Shown here: positions 1-5,209 of the stretch, one piece after another
Position numbering within the stretch: the first letter of the stretch is position 1
Layout: each line of letters begins with the position of its first letter
Assembly (NCBI RefSeq): GCF_031082345.1
Contig: NZ_JAVHLH010000136.1
Coordinates: 1 to 7,604, forward strand
Direction: 5' to 3'
Length of the DNA stretch: 7,604 bases
From: Brevundimonas sp.
Lineage (GTDB): Bacteria; Pseudomonadota; Alphaproteobacteria; Caulobacterales; Caulobacteraceae
Translations under genes and position numbers: made by a program
The notes under the pieces: generated by a model
Databases searched by the model: none
What the model saw: the letters and a program-made list of their open reading frames with translations, nothing else
What the model was told of the DNA's origin: nothing

Positions 1-1063
1 GGCCGACGTCCGGCTCGCGCCGGGCATCCTGCTGCAGGCCGGCTGCCTCGCCCGCCTCGGCGCCTCGCGATCCGGCGCCTGCCTGCCGCCCCTGGGTTCG
101 GACGAGACCCTCGTCGCCGCCAGCCCGGACGCGCGCTTCGCGGTCGTCCAGAGCGTTTCGGCGACCGGATCGACCCGCCTGCTGCGCCGCGACCCGAACG
201 GCGACCATCCGCTCGCCGCGCTCAACCTCGCGCTCGACCTGCTGGCCTGGGGCCGGATCGAAGCCGTCACCCACCCCGGGCCGGACGGCCAGGTCCTGAC
301 CAGCTGGCTGCTGCTTCCACCGCCGGACCCAGGCGGCGGGAAGGCCCCCGTGGCGGTGGTCCTCTACCCCGGCGCCGCCTACCCCGTTCCGCCCTCCTGG
401 CTCAGGCCCGGCGGAGAGCGGCGGCACATCAATCCGGCCGTCCTGGCCGCCCACGGCTACGCCGTGCTTGTGCCCTCCCTGCCTCGCCCCAGCGGCGACG
501 GTCGGGGGCTGGACGATCTGGCCGCACGGATCGACGCCATCCTCGATCAGGCGGCCCGACAGGCGCCGATCGACCCGGCCCGCGTGGCCCTGATCGGCCA
601 CAGCTACGGCGGACACGCCGCCCTGCTGACGGCGGCGCTGAGCGAGCGCTTCCGCGCCGTGGTCGCCTCGGCCGGATACGCCGACCTCTCCCGGGTCTAT
701 GCCTTGACGCCGCATTTCCTGGTCTCCCCCGACGACGGGGTGCCGATCAACGCCCTGGCGGGCTGGGCCGAGAGCGGTCAGGGCGCGATCGGCGCCAGCC
801 TGCCCGCGCGACCCGACGCCTATGTCGACAACAGTCCGGTCTACCTCGCCGACGGGATCCGTACGCCCGTCCTGCTGATCGAGGGCGACCTCGATCCGGC
901 CGGCGGCGATGTCCTGTTCGGGGCCCTTTACCGGCTGGGACGCGAGGCCGACCTCGTGATCTATGCAGGCGAAGGCCATGTGTTCGTCAGCCCGGCCAAT
1001 CTGCGCGACCTCCACGCCCGGATCCTCGCCTGGCTGGACCGATATCTTGAGGCGGCACTGTGA
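1..1063 (+). CDS. S9 (prolyl oligopeptidase) family serine peptidase, 5'-partial; possible lasso peptide isopeptidase
   Basis: The frame is open from base 2, so the start lies left of the window; 353 C-terminal residues are visible. An in-frame GTG at 350 would remove the linker into the hydrolase domain and is not a credible start. Visible residues 1-115 look like the last propeller blade(s) and the entry into the catalytic domain (SPDARFAVVQ, PDGQVLTSWLLLP). The alpha/beta-hydrolase follows, with nucleophile motif GHSYGG (Ser about visible residue 201), acid region LLIEGDLDP (Asp about 298) and GEGHVF (His about 326). All three catalytic residues are present, so the enzyme should be active. 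Such enzymes cleave peptides; one S9 branch in Proteobacteria (AtxE2 type) linearises lasso peptides by cutting the isopeptide bond. That role is inferred only from the lasso genes at the other end of the window, about 4 kb away and convergent. A general S9 peptidase is the alternative. G+C is as high as in the lasso genes and above that of the genes between them. Confidence 0.85.
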   Translation, partial: ADVRLAPGILLQAGCLARLGASRSGACLPPLGSDETLVAASPDARFAVVQSVSATGSTRLLRRDPNGDHPLAALNLALDLLAWGRIEAVTHPGPDGQVLTSWLLLPPPDPGGGKAPVAVVLYPGAAYPVPPSWLRPGGERRHINPAVLAAHGYAVLVPSLPRPSGDGRGLDDLAARIDAILDQAARQAPIDPARVALIGHSYGGHAALLTAALSERFRAVVASAGYADLSRVYALTPHFLVSPDDGVPINALAGWAESGQGAIGASLPARPDAYVDNSPVYLADGIRTPVLLIEGDLDPAGGDVLFGALYRLGREADLVIYAGEGHVFVSPANLRDLHARILAWLDRYLEAAL

Positions 1064-1295
1064 TTGAAGGGGGCGGCCAGCTTCCAGTGCTGGTAGCAGT
1101 GTGAACCGCCTTGGCCCCCGAGAGACGCGACGACGCTTATAGGCGCGTCGTCGTCCCCGCGAACGGGCCCAAAGCCCTCGCTGGATGTCAGACGCTCGAA
1201 TCGTTCCGGCCGCGCCGCCGACCGGCCCCTCTGGCGCTTTCCACACCCCATCCTGGGCGCCAGCCAACCCAAAGGTTCTGAGCGGCACATTCAAA
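1064..1295. other. Intergenic stretch between convergent S9 peptidase and TraR/DksA genes
   Basis: These 232 bases separate the stop of the plus-strand peptidase from the stop of the minus-strand operon. G+C falls here from the very high level of the peptidase gene, which makes this a likely left junction of the middle block. A minus-strand frame starting at 1290, 5 bases after the regulator's stop, stays open through the stretch but then runs antisense into the peptidase, so I do not call it a gene. A 52-codon plus-strand frame from ATG 1185 has no ribosome binding site and runs antisense into the regulator. Apart from the hairpin listed separately I see no motif, terminal repeat or RNA gene. 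Confidence 0.5.
1128..1153. terminator. GC-rich hairpin, possible bidirectional terminator
   Basis: The arms CGACGACGC (1128-1136) and GCGTCGTCG (1145-1153) are perfectly complementary over 9 bp around an 8-base loop. The hairpin lies 65 bases after the plus-strand peptidase stop and about 140 bases after the minus-strand regulator stop, where a shared terminator for convergent units would be expected. No T-run follows on either strand, so it is not a classical intrinsic terminator. It may instead stabilise a 3' end or work with Rho. Confidence 0.35.
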
Positions 1296-1640
1296 TCATC
1301 CGGCACACTCGATGCAGGTCGCAATCGTGGCGTCCAGCTTTAACCTCGGCAGCGGAATGGGATCACCGCACCCCCCGCAGTAGCCGAAGTCGCCGGTCGC
1401 GATCCTTGTCAGCGCAGCGGTGATCATTCGCGCCTCATGCTGTCGTCTGGCTTGGGATGCAAACGCCATCGCCTGGCGCTGCATGGCGTCTACCCGCGAT
1501 AGCCGCCCGACGCTCTGCTGATCCAGGATCACTGGCTTGCGGTCGTCATCGGACAGCGCCTCCAGCGCCTGAAGCTCAGCGAGCCGAAGCACCAAGGTCT
1601 GTTTCAAGCCCTCGATCACCTCGGGGGAAAGGTCATCCAT
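1296..1640 (-). CDS. TraR/DksA-family zinc-finger transcriptional regulator, short form
   Basis: The 114-residue protein ends in a complete C4 zinc finger: Cys88-x2-Cys91 and Cys109-x2-Cys112, separated by 17 residues, as in DksA and TraR. The helical N-terminal half contains SVGRLSRVDAMQ (about residues 43-54) at the place of the coiled-coil tip. Classical DksA is about 150 residues and has an acidic DxxDxA tip, so this belongs to the shorter TraR-like branch. Family members bind the RNA polymerase secondary channel and adjust promoter response, often with ppGpp; the target genes here are unknown. The start is well supported: AGGAGG (1648-1653) lies 7 bases upstream of ATG. It is the last gene of a three-gene operon, 30 bases after the stress-protein stop, which suggests shared control with stress and anion-transport functions. 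It should not be read as the cell's main DksA. Confidence 0.92.
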   Translation of the reverse strand: MDDLSPEVIEGLKQTLVLRLAELQALEALSDDDRKPVILDQQSVGRLSRVDAMQRQAMAFASQARRQHEARMITAALTRIATGDFGYCGGCGDPIPLPRLKLDATIATCIECAG

Positions 1641-1670
1641 GATTCAGCCTCCTGCCGGGCGCGTCCGGGC

Positions 1671-2525
1671 CTAGCCACGGAACAGCAAGGCGGGAACGAG
1701 ACATGACCGAACGACGGCAGTTGTCGTGCTGCCGACGAAGAGCCGCCGGATGGGCGAGTGTCCGTAGGCGCCCATGACCAGCAAGTCTATGCCCGCCTCG
1801 CTCACATAGCTTCCGATGACCCCCTCGGCGTCTCCGGGACGCTGTTCGACATGATGGCGGCCTCCCCATGCGGCCAGCCGGTCGCGTGCCCAGCTCAGGT
1901 GGCTTGCGTGGTCGCTCTTCGGGTGGCCGACCATCAGCAGGTGGCACTCGAAGCGGCGGAAGGCGGGGTCTGACAGCAGGAAGTCCACGGCCTTGCGGGA
2001 ACTGGCTCCCCCGTCGAAGGCGATGAGGATTTTTTCGATTGGCTTGAAGGCCCTCGACGCGACGAGAACTGGCAGGGAAGTGGCCCGGATGACCTGTTCG
2101 ACGGAGCCGCCGAGATGCATCTTTGCGAAATCCGCATGCTCGCCTCGCTTGCCCAGCACGACGACGCGGGCGGTTGTTTCCAGTTCGTGGACGTTGTCCA
2201 CCAGCCCGCCATGACGAAGGCGCGTGCCGACGTTCGTCACCCCTTGCGCCCGCACCCGCTTCTCCGCCTCGGCGAGAATGACCCGGCCCCGCTCCATGCG
2301 CAGCCGCCCGCGGTCTTCATCCAGTCTGGTCAGGCTTTCGAGCAGGTCTTCGGATGCGCCCAGGCCGATGCTCCCGGACATGTCGCGGGGCACAGCGTCA
2401 GGCGCGCGATCCAGCACGTGCAGTAACTCGACGTCAGACCCGAGCTGGAGCGCTGCCCAGGCCGCGTGGTCGCAGATGCTGGCCCCGTAGGTCGAGGCGT
2501 CGATACAGGCGAGAACCTTGGTCAT
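1671..2525 (-). CDS. Universal stress protein, tandem UspA domains
   Basis: The 284-residue cytoplasmic protein consists of two Usp domains. The first (about 1-155) starts with MTKVLACIDAS and ends in a glycine-rich loop LGKRGEHADF...LGGS, one residue longer than the usual nucleotide-binding spacing. The second (about 162-284) starts KILIAFDGG and carries GAYGHSPIRRLFVGST, an exact G-x2-G-x9-G-S/T nucleotide-binding motif. The C-terminal domain is therefore predicted to bind ATP, while the first may bind weakly or differently. Tandem Usps of this size are typical of Proteobacteria and help survival under starvation, oxidative or respiratory stress; the partner here is unknown. The SD GAGGA (2533-2537), 7 bases before the ATG, overlaps the permease TGA stop, and only 10 bases separate the two genes, so translation is probably coupled. 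Pairing with a SulP carrier suggests a role in anion or bicarbonate stress, which is inference. Confidence 0.93.
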   Translation of the reverse strand: MTKVLACIDASTYGASICDHAAWAALQLGSDVELLHVLDRAPDAVPRDMSGSIGLGASEDLLESLTRLDEDRGRLRMERGRVILAEAEKRVRAQGVTNVGTRLRHGGLVDNVHELETTARVVVLGKRGEHADFAKMHLGGSVEQVIRATSLPVLVASRAFKPIEKILIAFDGGASSRKAVDFLLSDPAFRRFECHLLMVGHPKSDHASHLSWARDRLAAWGGRHHVEQRPGDAEGVIGSYVSEAGIDLLVMGAYGHSPIRRLFVGSTTTAVVRSCLVPALLFRG

Positions 2526-2535
2526 GGCGGTATCC

Positions 2536-4017
2536 TCAGTGGCTCAGCAGGCTGTCGAGCGCGCCCGGCTTGTCGTGAATGGCGAACTTGTCGATCATGG
2601 TCGCGCTGGCCTCGTTGATCCCCGTCACTTCCACCTCGGTGCCTTCACGCCGGAACTTCAGGATGACCTTGTCGAGAGCGGCGATTGCGGAAACGTCCCA
2701 GAAGTGGGCGCGGCTCACGTCAATGCGCACATGATCGACGGCTTCCTTGAAGTCGAACGAGCCGACGAAGGCGTCTGACGAAGCGAAGAATATCTGACCC
2801 AGGACGACATAGTCGCGGGAGCGCCCATCGTCGGTCGCTGTCGAGCGAACCGCGACCACACGCGCGACTTTCTGCGCGAAGAATATCCCTGACAGCAAAA
2901 CCCCGGTGAAAACGCCCTTGGCGAGGTCGTGGGTCGCGACCGTGACGACGACCGTAGCAAGCATCACGAAGCTGGAACTCCTCGGGTATGCGCGGAGGTT
3001 CTTGATCGAGCCCCAGTTAAACGTGCCGATCGACACCATGATCATCACCGCCACCAACGCTGGCATCGGGATCTGAGCGACCCAGGTTCCGAGCACGAGG
3101 ATCATGAACAACAGGAACACGCCCGCCAGCAGTGTCGACAACCGGCCCCTGCCGCCTGATTTCACGTTGATCACGGACTGACCGATCATGGCGCAGCCTG
3201 CCATGCCGCCGAAGAAGCCGGCGACGATATTGGCGATGCCCTGGCCCTTGCACTCCCTGTTCTTGTCGCTGGGCGTGTCGGTGAGATCGTCGACGATTGT
3301 CGCCGTCATCAGCGACTCCAGCAGGCCCACCAGCATCAGCGTCACCGAATACGGCAGGATGATCATAAGGGTGTCGAGATTGAGCGGGATGTCCGGGATC
3401 AGGAACATCGGCAGGGTTGCAGGAAGTTGGCCCATGTCGCCGACAGTCCGGACCTCGATGCCCATGGAGATCGAGAGCGCTGTCAGGACCACGATAGCGA
3501 CCAGCGGCGAGGGCACCGCCTTGGTGAGGCGCGGCAGCAGGTAGATGATGGCGAGGCCACCTGCGACCATGGCGTAGGTGGGCCAGGCGACGCCCGTCAG
3601 CTCCGGCAACTGTGCGAGGAAAATCAGGATCGCCAAGGCGTTGACGAAGCCGGTGACAACCGACTTGGAGACGAACCGCATGAGGGAGCCGAGCTTGATG
3701 AAGCCCGCGATGATCTGAAGCACGCCCGTCAGGACCGTGGCGGCCAAGAGGTATTGAAGCCCATGCTCCCGCACGAGCGTCACCATCAGCAGCGCCATGG
3801 CCCCCGTCGCCGCCGAGATCATGCCTGGACGCCCACCGGCGAACGCAATCACGACGCAGATGGCGAACGACGCATACAGCCCGACCGCCGGGTCCACGCC
3901 AGCGATGATGGAGAAGGCAATGGCCTCCGGGATCAGCGCCAAGGCCACCACGAGGCCCGCCAGAGTGTCTCCCCTGAGATTTCCAAACCAGTTCTGGCGA
4001 ATGACAGCCAAGTTCAT
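2536..4017 (-). CDS. SulP-family anion permease with C-terminal STAS domain
   Basis: The 493-residue inner-membrane transporter has about 10-12 hydrophobic helices over residues 15-390, followed by a cytoplasmic STAS domain at about 400-493. SulP signatures are clear: the first helix pair ([20 protein letters not shown], residues 16-35), the [13 protein letters not shown]...NRE motif at 232-255, then [21 protein letters not shown] (258-278) and GQSVIN (279-284). The STAS segment has [13 protein letters not shown] around 439-451, the usual regulatory loop. The length is at the short end for the family, matching the YchM/BicA-like group. Members carry sulfate, bicarbonate, dicarboxylates or other anions, often with Na+ or H+; the substrate cannot be told from sequence. 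It is the first gene of the operon with the Usp and TraR/DksA genes. The ATG has a GGGAG element (4028-4032) 10 bases upstream. Codon use is less GC-extreme than in the flanking lasso and peptidase genes. Confidence 0.95.
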   Translation of the reverse strand: MNLAVIRQNWFGNLRGDTLAGLVVALALIPEAIAFSIIAGVDPAVGLYASFAICVVIAFAGGRPGMISAATGAMALLMVTLVREHGLQYLLAATVLTGVLQIIAGFIKLGSLMRFVSKSVVTGFVNALAILIFLAQLPELTGVAWPTYAMVAGGLAIIYLLPRLTKAVPSPLVAIVVLTALSISMGIEVRTVGDMGQLPATLPMFLIPDIPLNLDTLMIILPYSVTLMLVGLLESLMTATIVDDLTDTPSDKNRECKGQGIANIVAGFFGGMAGCAMIGQSVINVKSGGRGRLSTLLAGVFLLFMILVLGTWVAQIPMPALVAVMIMVSIGTFNWGSIKNLRAYPRSSSFVMLATVVVTVATHDLAKGVFTGVLLSGIFFAQKVARVVAVRSTATDDGRSRDYVVLGQIFFASSDAFVGSFDFKEAVDHVRIDVSRAHFWDVSAIAALDKVILKFRREGTEVEVTGINEASATMIDKFAIHDKPGALDSLLSH

Positions 4018-4078
4018 GTGTTAGCTTCTCCCGCGACACGCGCCGCGCTGTCGCCGTGGGCGACCGTTATGTGCAAGC

Positions 4079-4094
4079 CGGGTCGGTTGACCCG
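4079..4094. promoter_or_regulatory. Inverted repeat, candidate operator
   Basis: CGGGTC and GACCCG are perfect 6-bp inverted arms around GGTT. The right arm overlaps the putative plus-strand -35 element TTGACC, so a protein bound here could control the cold-shock gene and possibly the divergent operon. No known regulator consensus was recognised. Confidence 0.4.
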
Positions 4095-4096
4095 AA

Positions 4097-4112
4097 GTTC
4101 CTGAATGTTCCT
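4097..4112. repeat. Tandem GTTCCT repeat, 10-bp period
   Basis: GTTCCT occurs at 4097-4102 and again at 4107-4112, one helical turn apart (AGGAAC twice on the minus strand, toward the permease gene). GGAAC is the -35 core of alphaproteobacterial general-stress (EcfG-type) promoters, and stress genes lie downstream, but no good CGTT-type -10 follows at the expected spacing. A repeated binding site for another factor is equally possible. Confidence 0.35.
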
Positions 4113-4167
4113 ACTGTGCTCACATGGACCGCACTGATCCCCTGAAACGAATGTCGGACCGCAGCAG

Positions 4168-4377
4168 GTGGTGACGACAGGCACCATCAAGTTTGTCGCG
4201 CCGACCGGACGCTACGCCATGATCTCGCGTGATGACCGTGAGCCGAAGGTGTTCGTCCACATCAGCGAAGTGCTGGCGGCAGGTGAAACCCGGCTTGAAA
4301 AAGGGCAGCGCTTCGAGTTCGAGGTCGGACACGATGGGGATGGCCGCCCGTCGGCGAGCAAGCTGCGGAGGATATGA
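4168..4377 (+). CDS. Small cold-shock-domain protein with atypical RNP1
   Basis: The 69-residue protein is a single cold-shock (OB-fold) domain of normal length. It begins TTGTIKFV as CSPs do and has an intact RNP2 motif VFVHIS (about residues 29-34). RNP1, normally KGFGFI, reads GRYAMI (14-19): one aromatic position is retained as Tyr and another is lost. Since those aromatics stack on nucleic acid bases, binding to single-stranded RNA or DNA may be weaker or of different specificity. The family acts as RNA chaperones in cold or stationary phase. The start is uncertain: GTG at 4168 and GTG at 4171 are adjacent and the SD is poor (AGCAGG abuts them); 4171 fits family N-termini better. It is transcribed divergently from the SulP operon and converges on the unknown gene downstream, with 8 bases between the two stops. 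Confidence 0.85.
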   Translation: MVTTGTIKFVAPTGRYAMISRDDREPKVFVHISEVLAAGETRLEKGQRFEFEVGHDGDGRPSASKLRRI

Positions 4378-4385
4378 ACGCGCCT

Positions 4386-4922
4386 TCATCGAAGGTAATC
4401 CGTCGCAACGCGCCCGATGGTGTCGCGATAGCGCTCGTCTGCCAGCGGTCGGGTGCACCCGAGGACGAAGCCGACGCCCCCGGTGGCGGCGCGCGGCTTG
4501 AAGACGTAGTGATAGAGCGTGGCGGCGGTGACGGATTTGACCGCAACTTGAGCGGACCACAGCGCCGGTTCCGACTTCTCAGACCAGAAGGTGGGCGCCA
4601 AGCGAAGGCATGAGGCCAAAGCTGTTTCAAAGGGTAGAGCGAGAACGCCGGAGCCGGTCAGGCGCGACCTCAACTCGCGAAGATGCTGCGGCAACGCGTC
4701 ATGCTCGGCGCGGCCCAGAACCATGATCGCGGAGTACCCTGGCGCGTCCACTTCAGTCGTATGGCCGTCCCTCGTTCGAACGAGGACTGTTGGCGGAGCT
4801 TGCCGCGTCAAGAGCGCCAGCGCTGACGGTGCGTTTCCAGAAACGCCGAGTGTCAGAACGCAACTGCATACTTCAAACGCGTGCTCCAGCCGCTGCAACT
4901 GGGCAGGGGGAGGCAGAACCAT
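4386..4922 (-). CDS. Hypothetical protein, 178 residues
   Basis: I do not recognise the family. The protein has no signal peptide, no long hydrophobic helix and no zinc motif. It looks soluble, with alternating strand- and helix-like stretches: CVLTLGVSG near 21-29, SAIMVLGRAEHDALPQHLREL around 64-84 and a C-terminal half rich in aromatic and basic residues (LYHYVFKPR about 136-144). The 64-100 segment faintly resembles the back half of a class I methyltransferase fold, but no SAM-binding glycine loop is visible. The only ATG lies 4 codons after an in-frame TGA (4932-4934) and lacks an SD, so translation may be weak, leaderless or from an internal start. It is the longest open frame here and reads like protein, whereas the plus-strand frames over it look like shadows. 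It is convergent with the cold-shock gene. Confidence 0.6.
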   Translation of the reverse strand: MVLPPPAQLQRLEHAFEVCSCVLTLGVSGNAPSALALLTRQAPPTVLVRTRDGHTTEVDAPGYSAIMVLGRAEHDALPQHLRELRSRLTGSGVLALPFETALASCLRLAPTFWSEKSEPALWSAQVAVKSVTAATLYHYVFKPRAATGGVGFVLGCTRPLADERYRDTIGRVATDYLR

Positions 4923-5192
4923 GGGGGTCGTTCAGAATCAGCCGGGGAACGTGCTCCGCCACACGTGATGCGCCCCAGCTTCCTGAGCTAGGCAGTTTCC
5001 CCAAGGGTTAGGCGCTTGGGATAGCCACCCGCAAGCGGGTCCGGCGGAAGGCGGCTCAATGCCCGAGCCCGTGCAGAAAGGCAAGTCGGTGACGCGCGCG
5101 TCCCTTGGCGGACCTCGCCCAATGTCAGCGTGGTTCGAAAGCCGACAGTCACCTCGCGCCGCAGTGTGGACCTTGGTCTGGGCCTCGACCAA
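4923..5192. other. Structured 270-bp intergenic region; possible small RNA or junction
   Basis: No convincing protein gene was found. Two hairpins stand side by side: CCCAAG/CTTGGG (5000-5020, 9-base loop) and ACCCGC/GCGGGT (5027-5040). On the plus strand the region ends in a terminator-like stem and T-run at 5181-5209. That arrangement could be a plus-strand small RNA of about 200 nt or the 3' part of an unrecognised transcript. I compared it by eye with tmRNA, SRP RNA, RNase P RNA and 6S RNA and saw none of their conserved elements. It also separates the lower-GC middle from the high-GC lasso genes, so it may hold the right junction of an insertion. Confidence 0.35.
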
Positions 5193-5209
5193 TCAGGGAG
5201 CCTTTTTTT
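5181..5209 (+). terminator. Terminator-like stem and T7 tract, overlapping cyclase 3' end
   Basis: On the plus strand GGCCTC (5181-5186) pairs imperfectly with GGAGCC (5197-5202), giving 5 bp with a mismatch or bulge, directly before seven T (5203-5209). The run is conspicuous in this GC-rich DNA. It would stop plus-strand transcription before it runs antisense into the cyclase gene. It cannot end the cyclase transcript, which reads the tract as A7 inside its coding sequence. Confidence 0.4.

Larger units (their letters stand above)
4018..4167. promoter_or_regulatory. Divergent promoter region between sulP-type operon and cold-shock gene
   Basis: This roughly 150-bp region must hold the promoters for the minus-strand operon and the plus-strand cold-shock gene. 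A plus-strand TTGACC (4087-4092) could be a -35 element, with a weak -10 (CCTACT/CTACTG) 17-18 bases on. A 16-codon plus-strand frame (ATG 4124, TGA 4172-4174) begins MDRTDPLKRM and overlaps the cold-shock start. It could be a translationally coupled leader, but nothing beyond its position supports this. Confidence 0.45.

Noticed and set aside
1160..1215. T-arm-like stretch CGCTCGAATCGTT, considered as a tRNA remnant or att site
   Set aside because: The T-stem has only about 4 pairs, the loop lacks TT, and no anticodon or D arm can be formed upstream.
961..1290. Minus-strand 109-codon frame starting 5 bases after the TraR/DksA stop
   Set aside because: It runs through the non-coding gap and then antisense into the S9 peptidase; no SD, no domain, Arg/Ser-rich shadow composition.
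1185..1343. Plus-strand 52-codon frame, considered as a lasso precursor
   Set aside because: No SD, antisense to the end of the regulator gene, and no core with an acidic residue at 7-9 after Thr(-2).
4374..4613. Plus-strand 79-codon frame overlapping the cold-shock stop
   Set aside because: Gly/Arg-rich, antisense to the unknown 178-residue protein, no domain.
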